Source: Saposhnikovia divaricata (lineage: Eukaryota; Streptophyta; Magnoliopsida; Apiales; Apiaceae). From it: 64,000 bases of DNA. A program made the position numbers and the translations under genes. Under the pieces are notes generated by a model that saw only the letters and a list, made by a program, of their open reading frames with translations, did no database searches and was not told the DNA's origin. Below are positions 20,237-30,766 of the stretch, piece by piece; position 1 is the stretch's first letter; each line of letters starts with the position of its first letter. The DNA is taken from positions 207,923,178-207,987,177 of the forward strand of contig CM071599.1 of the NCBI GenBank assembly GCA_036435485.1, written 5' to 3'.

Positions 20237-20250
20237 AAGCTCGAGCAAAC

Positions 20251-22593
20251 ATGCCTAAGTCACCACCTTGTGAAGAGGATTCAGATAATGTACCTCTAGC
20301 AAAACGAAGAAGAGTGATATTCTCTGATTCTGTGGATGAAGATATTGAAGCTCCAGAGGTTGTTTCACAGCAAACACCTTCTGTTGAGATTGAGAAAGAT
20401 GTAATATCTGCAGAGGATGTAATGCCTGCAGAGGATAAAATGCCTGCAGAAGAGGATGCAAGAGATGGTGTTTCTCCAATAAATGCTGTTCCTGATTCAT
20501 TTATGCCATTTTCTGATCCTATCTCTAATGTTGGTGTAGTTGATCAACTTACATCTGTACCTTCTGAAGTTGTGGCATCTCATACTGAGATAATATCTGA
20601 TGCTCACCACACTGTTGAAGAAGGTGAAGAAATTGATCAGGCAACCAAAGTAACTTCTCAGTCAATGCCTGTTGCTGAGCCTGAGCAACATGAAGAAAAT
20701 CCTCAAAAGTCTACAGAAGATATTGCTAAATCTATGGCTGAAGATGAACCAGTTAAAGCTACAAGTGTTGAAGCTGAAGGTGACAGTAGTGCAAACTCTG
20801 ATACTTCTCTGAGTGCACCAGTACAAACTGATGATAAACATACACCTTTTTCTCAACCTTGTTCTTCTCATGAAGTTGAAAGAGCACAATTTGCCAAGAA
20901 TACTGCTGAATGGTACAAAGAAGATTGTATTTTTCCATCAAGAAGAGCAGCTACGTTTGTTAAGCAAAGTGCTGATACTATCTCTAATCCAGAGATTCTT
21001 TCTTGCTTGAAAGCAACTATAGTTCAAGTTAAAACTCTGGATAGACGATTTGATGATACTAATTTGGCCATCACTTCTTTGCGAAATGAGGTTGTAGCTA
21101 GAGAGATGAAGATGGAAACACATTCAAAACTAGTGACTACAAAATTCTCTAAAGCTCAAGACAATATTCTTGCCAGACTGAGTAAAGTTGAAGAGAATCA
21201 GTCTGATTTATCTGCTAAAATTGATTCTATTGCTACCTCTCTGGAGTTAATTACTTCTATCCTTATGCCTGATGATGTCAAAAAGGGGGAGAGAGTTGTC
21301 AGAAGGGATAGTTCTGGAGATGGAGGGGCAAGTAACAAAGACAAAGGAAAGAAAAAGGCTGAGGAGGTTCAAACTCTGAGAACTAGTAAGTCATTCAAAT
21401 CACAGTCTGTTGGGAGAAATACTGATACTCAAGGAACTTCAAGGACCAAGAGTTTACTGTTATTTTCAAATCCACAAACTGATGAAGAGTTGGCTGCTAA
21501 GTTGTTCATTGAAGAGAATGAGGAAGGAGTAACGATTGAAGACATTGAAGCTGAGGAAAAGAGTTTACATGAAGAACATCTTAAAGCTTTAAAGTCTGAT
21601 AAGGTACAAAAAGAAAAAGCTCCTAGGCCTGTTCTTAAAGGCGTTGTGATCAAGGAAAATGTTGATGCTGATCAAAGATCATATTTATCTAAGAAATCAA
21701 CAGAAGCTGAAGCTAAACATAAGCTGAAAGGCATTGCTATGGAAGGAGAAGATTCAAAGAAGAAAGATACAACCTCTGTTGCTACACAAGTTGTGTTTAA
21801 ACCTCTATCTTCTCAGTTGAAATCAGTTTTTGGTAAAGGAACACTTCATGATCCAGATGTGTTATCTGGAGTCTCAATGAATATTTCTGATGGAAAAGCT
21901 TTATCTGGTAAGATTGGAAATAATAAGGCTGGATTAGGGTCACATAGAGACAGAAGGCAATATACTGGTTCTAGAGATCCTTCTTCACTGGCTGTTCCAG
22001 GTCGTGGTGTACCTCAAGAGAGTCTGGATAGACTGGAATCAGTGCAGTTGGTTCATCAGAAGAGTTTAGACAAAGACTTTCTTCTTTACTTCATGGCTGA
22101 TGGGTCAGTATTCAAAGTTGGTGAGGATGATATCGGCTTGAAATATTGGGAAGAACTAGAGTATGTTCTATATCTTCTCAAGGTGAATAGTAGAAGGACT
22201 CAATCTGTTGCTAATGTACTAAGACAGAAGATGACTCAGAATCTGGCTATTAGAGGACAGAAATACAACAGCAGATACATTCCTAAGTACAGGGATTACC
22301 AAGGCAATCTCATTGAAATGAAGAAAGGTACTGCAAAGTTAAAGACTGATTTGGGAATCACAGTACTTGACTTCAATACTCAGGCAGAAAAAGACAGATT
22401 TATCAGACTGGGTAATGAAATGAGAAGAAACAAGATTTATGATCTTAGGGCTGCTATTTATCAAACAGATGAAAGTGATCCTCAACTCAGAGAAATCAAA
22501 GAAGCAATGAAGATTGAACTTGAAAATGCAGAAAGAAGATTGCTGATTGATTATCTCAGAACCATGCCAGATCTTGAAATGATTAGAGATTAA
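20251..22593 (+). CDS. Extra post-pol ORF of copia element B, C-terminal part
   Basis: 780 codons. Residues 18-21 (KRRR) could be a nuclear localisation signal. Residues of about 22-210 are acidic and Ser/Thr-rich, and about 253-336 look like a coiled coil. A lysine-rich middle and a conserved-looking, charged C-terminal third follow. No enzyme motif is recognised. The frame is open upstream past its ATG and overlaps the end of the preceding ORF. One base gained or lost between about 20212 and 20236 would join the two into a protein of more than 1000 residues, so this is probably a split gene rather than two genes. The function of the family is unknown. Confidence 0.65.
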   Translation: MPKSPPCEEDSDNVPLAKRRRVIFSDSVDEDIEAPEVVSQQTPSVEIEKDVISAEDVMPAEDKMPAEEDARDGVSPINAVPDSFMPFSDPISNVGVVDQLTSVPSEVVASHTEIISDAHHTVEEGEEIDQATKVTSQSMPVAEPEQHEENPQKSTEDIAKSMAEDEPVKATSVEAEGDSSANSDTSLSAPVQTDDKHTPFSQPCSSHEVERAQFAKNTAEWYKEDCIFPSRRAATFVKQSADTISNPEILSCLKATIVQVKTLDRRFDDTNLAITSLRNEVVAREMKMETHSKLVTTKFSKAQDNILARLSKVEENQSDLSAKIDSIATSLELITSILMPDDVKKGERVVRRDSSGDGGASNKDKGKKKAEEVQTLRTSKSFKSQSVGRNTDTQGTSRTKSLLLFSNPQTDEELAAKLFIEENEEGVTIEDIEAEEKSLHEEHLKALKSDKVQKEKAPRPVLKGVVIKENVDADQRSYLSKKSTEAEAKHKLKGIAMEGEDSKKKDTTSVATQVVFKPLSSQLKSVFGKGTLHDPDVLSGVSMNISDGKALSGKIGNNKAGLGSHRDRRQYTGSRDPSSLAVPGRGVPQESLDRLESVQLVHQKSLDKDFLLYFMADGSVFKVGEDDIGLKYWEELEYVLYLLKVNSRRTQSVANVLRQKMTQNLAIRGQKYNSRYIPKYRDYQGNLIEMKKGTAKLKTDLGITVLDFNTQAEKDRFIRLGNEMRRNKIYDLRAAIYQTDESDPQLREIKEAMKIELENAERRLLIDYLRTMPDLEMIRD

Positions 22594-22738
22594 AGTTCTG
22601 TAAGAATTTTCTTATTCTCTATAGTTTTTAAGCTTAAACTCTGAATCTGTATAAACACTGTATTTATCATTTGTTTTGACATCATCAATTATTGTCATTA
22701 ACTTGTACATTTTTGATAATGAACAAGTTGGGGGAGAT
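22594..22738 (+). other. 3' end of B with polypurine tract
   Basis: Short untranslated stretch. GGGGGAGA at about 22730-22737 in the context AAGTTGGGGGAGATTG directly precedes the 3' LTR start TGTTAAATA and is the polypurine tract. Confidence 0.85.
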
Positions 22739-23243
22739 TGTTAAATATAATTGATGTGTTTTGATCAGTGTTTAAGTGTTACAGGGAGTTATCAGAGTTT
22801 AGCTGGAAGCAGTCAGAGTTTGTGTAAACTCTGACAGTTGGAAGCTCGACAGAGTTTGTTAAACTCTGTCTGGAGGAAGCGCGTCTACTGTTCAACAGTG
22901 ATTAAAGATTAATTATGGAAGCGATACCTTTGAAGATTGGATAGCTATCAAAGAGATCGAGTTGACATAGGAGACGTGTGACAATCTGTAATTGATATCA
23001 TTGTATAGCTGATTATTAGGAATATCAATTAGAGATTGTATCGTAGCTGTATGTTATATAAATACAGATAGGTTAACCCTAGAAGGGTATCGATAACGAA
23101 TTATCATTATTGTAACCTAGCAGCTCTTTGTGATATTTTACATCACGAAGAGGGTTTGAAATACAAGAAGTTTTTTAAGTGCATAAACGCTTTTACTTGT
23201 TAATCTCTCATACAAAGTTGATTATTATTTGTGTATTCGGCCT

Positions 23244-23247
<4 letters not shown>
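22739..23247 (+). repeat. 3' LTR of element B
   Basis: 509 bp, apparently identical to 2802-3310, with the same twin hairpins (22814-22833, 22849-22869) and TATA box. Followed by the right half of the split AT microsatellite (23248-23308). Confidence 0.95.
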
Positions 23248-23310
<63 letters not shown>

Positions 23311-23416
23311 AAGATGAAGATACAAAGAATATACAACAAAAATGATATCCAATCACATGGGTTGCCTCCCACGAAGCGCTCGTTTAACGTCATTAGCTTG
23401 ACTTGCTGCTCGGTCG
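23248..23416 (-). other. 3' untranslated region of A, proximal part
   Basis: AT microsatellite followed by sequence containing GGTTGCCTCCCACGAAGCGC. On the minus strand this is the word that also follows the gag stop in element C, so C lost everything between protease and this point. Confidence 0.7.
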
Positions 23417-26400
23417 TTACGTTTCTGCCAAATCCACGGAATCTGTTTCACAAACCACTGGATCACCTGTAAAATAATGTTTCAACTGCTGACCATTTAC
23501 CTTGAACGCCAAATCAGGTGACTTTTCAAAAATCTCAACGGCTCCATGCGGAAATACAGTTTTAACAGTGAATGGCCCTGACCACCTTGACTTAAGTTTC
23601 CCAGGAAAAAGCTTGAGGCGCGAATTAAACAACAAAACCAACTGACCAGGCACAAAGACCTTAGGAACCAACTTCTTATCATGCCACCTCTTCACCTTCT
23701 CCTTATAAATCTTGTGGTTCTCATACGCCTGAGATCGAAATTCCTCTAACTCATTCAACTGCAATAACCGTTTCTCACCAGCTGCTCTAATATCAAGATT
23801 CAACTTCTTAATCGCCCAAAAAGCTTTATGTTCCAACTCCACTGGTAGATGACATGCTTTTCCAAAAACTAACTGATACGGAGACATTCCCAAAGGTGTT
23901 TTGTAAGCTGTTCTATAGGCCCAAACAGCTTCATCTAACTTCAAGGACCAATCCTTCCTCGACGGATTCACTACCTTCTCTAGAATTCTCTTGATTTCAC
24001 GATTAGAAACCTCCGCTTGACCGTTTGTCTGGGGATGATATGCTGTAGCAACACGATGTGTCACCCTATACTTCGCCAACAATGCAGTGAATTGACGATT
24101 ACAAAAGTGAGTCCCCTCATCACTAATAATAGCTCGCGGAGTTCCAAAACGCGTAAAGACCTGTTTATGAAGAAAGTTTAGCACCACCTTAGCATCATTG
24201 GTTGGCAAGGCCTTCACCTCAACCCACTTAGAGACGTAGTCCACAGCTAGCAAGATGTACTGATTATTACAAGATGAAACAAAGAGTCCCATGAAATCAA
24301 TACCCCATACATCAAAGATCTCTACCTCGAGGAGCATATTGAGAGGCATCTCATTCCTCCTAGAAATATTACCAACTTTCTGACAGCGATCACATCTCAA
24401 AACAAACTGATGAGAATCCTTAAAAACTGTAGGCCAAAAGAAACCTGCCTGAAGAACACGAGCTGCTGTCTTCTCTCCACCATAATGACCTCCATAAACA
24501 GTGGAATGGCAATCTCGCAATACACTTTCAGTCTCGCTATAAGGAATGCAACGTCGAATAATCTGATCAGCACCCTGTTTGAACAAATACGGCTCGTCCC
24601 ATCGGTACCACTTCACATCATGTAAGAACTTCTTCCTTTGAGCATAAGTTAAATCAGGAGGGATGATGTCACTAACAAGATAGTTCACAAAATCTGCAAA
24701 CCATGGTTCTTCCACTTGTACCCCTAAAAGCTGCTCATCCGGAAAAAATTCATTAATCAGAGATTTAGCCTGTGAATTTTTACCATGGTCTTCCAATCTC
24801 GAAAGATGATCTGCCACCTGGTTTTCAGTTCCTTTTCTGTCTTTAATCTCCACATCAAATTCTTGGAGCAATAAGACCCATCGAATCAACCTAGGCTTCG
24901 AATCCTTCTTTGTCATCAAATATCTGATAGCCGCATGATCTGTGTAGACAATGACTTTCGTGCCAAGTAAATAGGCTCGAAACTTCTCAAATGCATAAAC
25001 AACAGCCAAAAGCTCTTTTTCCGTGGTGGTGTAGTTCAACTGTGCGTCATTAAGGGTTTTACTAGCATAGTAAACCACATGAAATATTTTCTCCTTTCTC
25101 TGACCAAGAACAGCACCAACGGCATAGTCACTAGCATCACACATTAGCTTGAATGGCTCACTCCAATCTGGTGCAGTAATAACAGGTGTGGTAGTCAACT
25201 TCTTCTTCAAAAGCTCGAAAGCATCAAGACAAGCTTCATCAAAATTGAAAGGAACATCTTTCTCCAAAAGATTGCACAAGGGTTTAGAGATCTTCGAAAA
25301 ATCCTTTATGAACCGACGATAGAACCCCGCATGACCAAGAAAGCTGCGAATGCCTCTAACAGAGATAGGAGGAGGAAGTTTCTCAATAGTGTCAATTTTT
25401 GTTTTGTCCACCTTGAGTCCCTTGCTAGAAACCTTGTGCCCAAGAATGATCCCTTCTTGCACCATAAAGTGACATTTTTCCCAATTCAGCAACAGATTAG
25501 TCTCCACACATCTCTTCAAAACCAGACCAAGATTATGTAAGCACTCGTCATATGAAGAACCAAATACTGAGAAATCATCCATGAAAACTTCCACATTGAT
25601 ACCAATCATGTCTGAAAAGATAGCCATCATACACCTCTGAAAAGTGGCTGGAGCGCCACACAGTCCGAACGGAACTCGTCTGAATGCAAAGGTGCCAAAG
25701 GGACATGTAAATGTAGTCTTCTCTTGATCCTCAGGTGCAATGCAAATCTGATTATATCCAGAATATCCATCAAGAAGACAATAGTACTCGTGGCCTGCCA
25801 ACCTGTCTAACATCTGATCCACAAACGGAAGAGGAAAGTGGTCTTTTCTCGTGGCTTTGTTCAACTTGCGATAGTCCATGCAAACTCTCCACCCTGTAAC
25901 GGTACGTGTAGGGATGAGCTCGTTCTTCTCATTAGCAACAACTGTCATACCCCCCTTCTTCGGTACACACTGTACCGGACTCACCCAAGAACTGTCTGAA
26001 ATAGGGTAGATAATACCAGCATCAAGCCACTTCAAGATTTCCTTCTTCACTACTTCCTTCATAATAGGATTGAGACGACGCTGTTGCTCCACAGTAGGCT
26101 TGCAATTCTCCTCTAGCAGAATTTTATGCATGCAATACGAAGGACTGATTCCTTTGATGTCTGCTATAGTCCATCCAATAGCTGTCTTGAACTGTCTCAA
26201 TATCCTCAAGAGCTTCTCATCTTCACTATCTGTCAAGTTAGCGGCAATGATAACAGGCAAAGTAGATGCTTCTCCCAAAACGGCATACCTCAGATGTTCT
26301 GGTAGCTGTTTAAGCTCAAGTGCAGGAGCTTCCTCAATAGATGGTTTGAGACGACTTTGTGACTTTTTAAGCTCCTCCAGCCCAAGTGACTCAACTGGCA

Positions 26401-27247
26401 CTTCAAAACTCTTTCTCCACGGAATTGCCCTTAACTGCTGAATTTGCTCTTCTCTTTCTTCATCTTCAACTACAGAATCTCCTAGCAAAGCTCTCTCTAA
26501 TGGATCAGTCAACAGTAACTGATCAAAGTTCAACTTTATTGACGACTCCACCAAGTCCACCTGACAACATTCCTCATCATCTGAAGGTAGCTTCATTGCA
26601 TTGAAAACATTGAAGGTAACATCCTGATCTTGCACCCGCATCGTAAGCTCCCCCTTCTGAACATCAATCAAGGTACGGCCCGTAGCTAGAAAAGGTCGTC
26701 CTAAGATGATAGGAATCTTCTTATCTTCTTCAAAATCAAGAATCAAAAAATCTGCTGGAAAGATGAGTTTATCAACCTTGACCAAAACATCCTCAACGAT
26801 ACCCCTCGGGTATGTAATAGAACGATCAGCTAGCTGTAGAGAAATGTTGGTAGGTTTAGGATCTGGAAGACCAAGCTGCAAGAAAACTGATAATGGCATG
26901 AGATTGATACTAGCACCCAAGTCACACAAACACTTGCTGAAAGACAAATTCCCAATGGTGCACGGAATAGTGAAACTGCCTGGATCCTTTAGCTTTGGTG
27001 GTAACTTCTGCTGTAAAATGGCACTGCACTCTTCTGTTAATGCTACTGTATCCAATTCTTCAAGTTTCAACTTCTTTGAGAGAATACCCTTCATAAACCT
27101 TGCATAGCTCGGCATCTGCTCCAATGCTTCAGCAAAAGGGATATTGATTTGAAGCTTTTTGAATACCTCCAGAAACTTGCCAAACTGTCTGTCATTCTTC
27201 TGCTTCTTCAATCTACCAGGATATGGAGGAGGAGGAAAGATTTTCAC
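23417..27247 (-). CDS. pol: Pol polyprotein (PR-RT-RH-INT) of element A
   Basis: An open frame of 1276 codons in the same frame as gag upstream, separated from it by a TAG. Visible in order: retropepsin DLGAS at Asp109 and IILGRPF; reverse transcriptase with WVSPVQCVPKKGG, YSGYNQI and the FMDD box at 555-558; RNase H with CDASDYAVGAVLG (Asp704) and TEKELLAVVYAFEKF; integrase zinc finger (HYGGEKT... CDRCQK); integrase triad Asp984, Asp1043, Glu1079 (D-x35-E). Protease-RT-RNase H-integrase order is Ty3/gypsy, and FMDD fits Athila. All checked catalytic residues are present, so the enzymes look intact although the upstream gag is broken. The ATG at 27247 is internal to the original gag-pol frame and not a natural start. 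Confidence 0.93.
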   Translation of the reverse strand: MKIFPPPPYPGRLKKQKNDRQFGKFLEVFKKLQINIPFAEALEQMPSYARFMKGILSKKLKLEELDTVALTEECSAILQQKLPPKLKDPGSFTIPCTIGNLSFSKCLCDLGASINLMPLSVFLQLGLPDPKPTNISLQLADRSITYPRGIVEDVLVKVDKLIFPADFLILDFEEDKKIPIILGRPFLATGRTLIDVQKGELTMRVQDQDVTFNVFNAMKLPSDDEECCQVDLVESSIKLNFDQLLLTDPLERALLGDSVVEDEEREEQIQQLRAIPWRKSFEVPVESLGLEELKKSQSRLKPSIEEAPALELKQLPEHLRYAVLGEASTLPVIIAANLTDSEDEKLLRILRQFKTAIGWTIADIKGISPSYCMHKILLEENCKPTVEQQRRLNPIMKEVVKKEILKWLDAGIIYPISDSSWVSPVQCVPKKGGMTVVANEKNELIPTRTVTGWRVCMDYRKLNKATRKDHFPLPFVDQMLDRLAGHEYYCLLDGYSGYNQICIAPEDQEKTTFTCPFGTFAFRRVPFGLCGAPATFQRCMMAIFSDMIGINVEVFMDDFSVFGSSYDECLHNLGLVLKRCVETNLLLNWEKCHFMVQEGIILGHKVSSKGLKVDKTKIDTIEKLPPPISVRGIRSFLGHAGFYRRFIKDFSKISKPLCNLLEKDVPFNFDEACLDAFELLKKKLTTTPVITAPDWSEPFKLMCDASDYAVGAVLGQRKEKIFHVVYYASKTLNDAQLNYTTTEKELLAVVYAFEKFRAYLLGTKVIVYTDHAAIRYLMTKKDSKPRLIRWVLLLQEFDVEIKDRKGTENQVADHLSRLEDHGKNSQAKSLINEFFPDEQLLGVQVEEPWFADFVNYLVSDIIPPDLTYAQRKKFLHDVKWYRWDEPYLFKQGADQIIRRCIPYSETESVLRDCHSTVYGGHYGGEKTAARVLQAGFFWPTVFKDSHQFVLRCDRCQKVGNISRRNEMPLNMLLEVEIFDVWGIDFMGLFVSSCNNQYILLAVDYVSKWVEVKALPTNDAKVVLNFLHKQVFTRFGTPRAIISDEGTHFCNRQFTALLAKYRVTHRVATAYHPQTNGQAEVSNREIKRILEKVVNPSRKDWSLKLDEAVWAYRTAYKTPLGMSPYQLVFGKACHLPVELEHKAFWAIKKLNLDIRAAGEKRLLQLNELEEFRSQAYENHKIYKEKVKRWHDKKLVPKVFVPGQLVLLFNSRLKLFPGKLKSRWSGPFTVKTVFPHGAVEIFEKSPDLAFKVNGQQLKHYFTGDPVVCETDSVDLAET

Positions 27248-28807
27248 GTTCTCTGTAGACTACTTTGGAGAAACTTCTTTAGCAGAATTTTTAGGATTCT
27301 CCACCTCGCTAACTAACTGCTCAGCTACTCTATCAGTCTGGACTTGTTCCTTATCTGCAGTAGGTGCCACATGTTGCTCTTGAATTTCTTCTTCTTCAAT
27401 GGCTGAATTCTGATTACCAGTCACCTTACCCGATCTCAAAGTAACTGATTTGACATGCTCTTTGGTTTCCCTCTTACCTGGATTGGCTTCAGTGTCACTC
27501 GGAAGAACTCCAGATGGTCTGTTCAAAAGAGCACTAGCTAGTTGCATGATCTGACTTTCCATGATCTTCATAGATGCCCCCTGACTTTTTACTATCATCC
27601 TCAACTCCTCAAGCTCAGCTTTTTCATTAGAAGATTGACCAGCATTCCCCTGAGATTGTTGTTAGAAACCTGGAGGCTGAAACTGTTGTCTGGGCTGGTA
27701 CTGCTGCTGAAATCCTTGATTGAACTGCCTAGCTCCGAATTGCTGTTGTTGCTGATTACCACCTTGATTGTTACTCCAGCTGAAATTTGGATGGTTACGG
27801 TTATTCGGATGATAGGTGGCTGGAACTGGCTGTTGTGGCCTCTGGAAGTTACTCACAAATTGTGCTGATTCAGAAGATATGGCACATAGAGTTGAATCAT
27901 GTGCGCCCGCACACAACTCACAAACACTAGCTACCTGCTGAACTCCCATGTTAGCCAAAGAATCGACCTTCATTGACAAGGCCTTCAACTGAGCTGCAAT
28001 GGCTGTAGCTGTATCAATTTCAAGAACACCTGCTACCTTGCCTTGAGATAACCTCCCTGTAGGATTCTGATATTCATTAGCAGATATCATCTCGATCAAT
28101 TCATAAGCTTCTTCATAACTCTTGGCCCACAAAGCTCCACCTGATGCTGCATCTAGCATGGGTCTCGACTGTGCACCCAAACCATTATAAAAACAATTGA
28201 TTATCATCCAATCAGGCATCCCATGATGTGGACACTTCCTTAGCATCTCCTTATATCTCTCCCAAGCCTCGCATAGAGATTCTCCAGACTGCTGTGAAAA
28301 CTGAGTGATAGCATTCCTGATAGCTGCTGTCTTCGCCATGGGAAAGAATTTGGTGAGAAATTTCTGTGCAAGATCTTCCCATGTAGTGATAGAACCTGCT
28401 GGTAAAGAGTGTAACCAACTCTTCGCCTTGTCCCTCAGAGAGAATGGAAATAGCCTTAACTTAACAGCATCCTCAGACACCCCGTTGGTTCTGAAGGTAT
28501 CACAGATCTCTATGAAATCTCGAATATGCATGTTGGGATCTTCGGTAGGAGCACCCCCAAACTGAACTGAGTTCTGGACCATCTGTATAGTGCTAGGCTT
28601 GATCTCGAAGGTATTAGCTGCGATTGCTGGTCTGACAATACTCGATGCAATGTCATTGATCTTTGGCTGTGAGAAATCCTTAAGAGCCTTAGTTGCTGCT
28701 GCTGCTGGTTCTCCCATATTTTCTACAACTTGAATCACTGGAACTTCTGTTTCTGTTTCTTCTTTATTTTCCAGCTACTCCTTATTCGCTTGAGAACGCG
28801 TTCGCAT
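27248..28807 (-). pseudogene. gag: gag of element A, with three in-frame stops
   Basis: The frame starts at ATG 28807 (MRT..., as in C and D), 134 bp inside the LTR boundary. It is the same frame as pol throughout, but stops occur at codon 11 (TAG, 28777-28775), at 27664-27662 (TAA) and near 27258 (TAG). Otherwise it closely matches the Gag of C: capsid-like domain, a C-x2-C-x3-H-x4-C knuckle (CELCAGAHDSTLC), and a Gln-rich linker ending PGF just before the second stop, where C continues with Gln. At least two stops are explained by C to T changes (CAG to TAG, CAA to TAA). The long piece 28738-27665 would lack an ATG at its start. Confidence 0.9.
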
Positions 28808-28915
28808 ACACGCTCAAGTACCTGAAAACACAAAACAACGCAAAAACTATTAGTAACCGATCCGAGTCAATGAACTTTAACGACCACTGATGTCAAGTAC
28901 ATAAACTATAACAAA

Positions 28916-28933
28916 TCCCCGGCAGCGGCGCCA
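28916..28933 (-). other. Primer-binding site of element A (tRNA-Asp type)
   Basis: On the minus strand TGGCGCCGCTGCCGGGGA follows the end of the 5' LTR, TGCTAACA. It is identical to the site of C. Confidence 0.85.
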
Positions 28934-28940
28934 AAAAACT

Positions 28941-30544
28941 TGTTAGCACAAAATCACGCAAGCGCACGTGTTCACAAGTAATATAGAATGAAGTAGAGTT
29001 CGTTCCCACAGAGATTGTATAATTTAGTTCTTGTACCTAAGCATCAATGTATGATTATCGTTCAATGCTAAGACAATAGACAAATTGGTTTTGATATTCT
29101 AAAATTAACTAATAAGAATTAATTAACAACTAAATTAATTACTAAGTGATTTAAAATTACTTATTATATGGAAAACATGGGATCCTAACTTCAATACAAA
29201 CTTCCTTTAGAGATCATGCCCTTTTATCAACACATGTGGTGGTTACGATAACTAATCGGACAACACGAAATAAGTATACGCTACCTTTCAGTACACGCAC
29301 ACCAATCTACACAATATCCACAAAAGATAGAAATCATGCAGGCACCAATTATGCTTAGACCCTATATGTCTATAGAATTTGAAAACATAATGGTTGAAGA
29401 TCAAGTATCCATAAGATTACATAAGGTAGTATGAGACGGTTAGAAACACACCACAAACATGAATAACATTCATGGACTTATGCTAGCATGGCAAGTTCCA
29501 AATCAAAAGATTCACTGTCGCTTCACTTAAGATTAACAAGATAGATGTTAGCTACGCATCTATATGAATTAAATACAACCATGCAAGGATATCGTAAATT
29601 CACCACACATATATCAAGTTAGGCAATCAACATCTAAATTCCATAAGTAAATCCGTTAGGACCCCATGACGGCGATTAGTTCATAATCGAACCGTTCGTC
29701 ATCATGGGGTTTGATGAAAACATGATAAAGATGAAGAGAATAATAATGAATAAACCAATGTTAACAAAGTTATGGAACAAAGTCGAGTAATGATCAAGCA
29801 TCCAAAAGATACGCCTAGTAAGAATACAAGAAAACTATGTCTAGATCTTCTTGTTGTCACGATCCTCGCCTTGGCTTCTCAATCTCGTGCTAGAAAGTGT
29901 GTATGTAATGTGAAGTGATCTGATCTCTGGTGTTGGTGTGTGTAAATCTGACCCCCAAGCATGTGTATTTATAGCTCAATATTGCCTCTTCTCCAAACAA
30001 TTGCCATTCTTGAGTAGGAATTGAATTTGACAATTTCAATCTTTAAATATGATATAGATTGCAACTTCCCCTGTCAAATAAAGCTTCTGGACTATTCCCA
30101 CCGTCCAAGAATATTTCCATGTCGAATAGGAAAAGAAAACGGCAACATTCCTCTTTGAAATCAGATTTGGAACAAGTTCTGGCGGCCCAGTTTTCCATTA
30201 GCGCGGTCGCGCTCTTCTCCTATGCTTTTACAGCGCGGTCGCGCTCCACCAAATCTGTCAACCCTGCCTAGCGCGGTCGCGCTCTCCTCCAATGCAAACA
30301 TAGCGCGGTCGCGCTCCTCTAATGCTGTCTCTGCAGAAATTGAGTTAGAAACTAATTCTTCGCGCGCCGTTTTTACACCACAATCACTTCTGTTCCAAAA
30401 GCTACAAAACACCATACTCCCTGCGAAAAACCTAATTTCTGCTCAAACTCCACAAAACACATTAAACCACACAAATACTCGAGGATTCAGCAATCAATTC
30501 AAGCCAAAATAGAACGATCCAAATGGATAAAAATCCACTTATCA
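28941..30544 (-). repeat. 5' LTR of element A
   Basis: 1604 bp, one base longer than 143-1745. By eye about seven substitutions separate the two. The four-hairpin array lies at 30200-30315 and the paired arms at 29661-29669 and 29702-29710. The LTR ends at CTTATCA, followed by the GCTGG duplication. Confidence 0.93.
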
Positions 30545-30766
30545 GCTGGTGTTTAGCCTCTTGGCAATGCTTTCACCTACCTGGCCAAGCCGGTTCGAAT
30601 AATTATTGATTTACCTAGTTTTTGGTAGCCCTTAAAGTTAGGAGCAAGGTCTAGTTATTTTATTAGGGAACCCTAGGTTTAGAATTTTTCTTTTAATTTT
30701 ACACCCCTTTCTTTTTGTGTGTTTATTTTATCGCACTTATTTGCTACGTGTTTCCTTACATGGTTT

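Larger units (their letters stand above)
2802..23247 (+). mobile_element. Element B: SIRE/Maximus-like Ty1/copia retrotransposon carrying element C
   Basis: LTRs of 509 bp at both ends look identical by eye. A tRNA-iMet primer-binding site follows the first and a polypurine tract precedes the second. The order PR-INT-RT-RH in pol identifies Ty1/copia. The long Gag with several zinc knuckles and the large extra ORFs after pol resemble the SIRE/Maximus lineage. Without C and its duplication the element is about 12.4 kb, long for copia. Both gag and pol are open. Identical LTRs suggest a recent insertion. Confidence 0.92.
143..30544 (-). mobile_element. Element A: Athila-like Ty3/gypsy retrotransposon, interrupted by B and C
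   Basis: This is an LTR retrotransposon read on the minus strand. Its LTRs lie at 28941-30544 (5') and 143-1745 (3'), with 5-bp duplications GCTGG outside both ends. In transcription order it has a tRNA-Asp-type primer-binding site, gag, protease, reverse transcriptase, RNase H, integrase, a 3' untranslated region and a polypurine tract. Copia element B is inserted in its 3' untranslated region, so about 20.4 kb of the span is foreign. The FMDD reverse transcriptase box, the DLGAS protease and the primer-binding site point to the Athila lineage. By eye the LTRs differ at about seven bases plus one indel. gag carries three stops, so A probably cannot make its own Gag. Confidence 0.92.

Noticed and set aside
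19457..22593. Calling the extra ORFs of B an envelope gene
   Set aside because: Position alone suggests env-like, but I see no signal peptide from the preferred start, no clear membrane anchor and no cleavage site. Unknown function is the honest call.
23179..23472. ORFs with poly(Tyr-Ile) stretches
   Set aside because: They are translations of the AT microsatellite. The same applies to 40090-40278.
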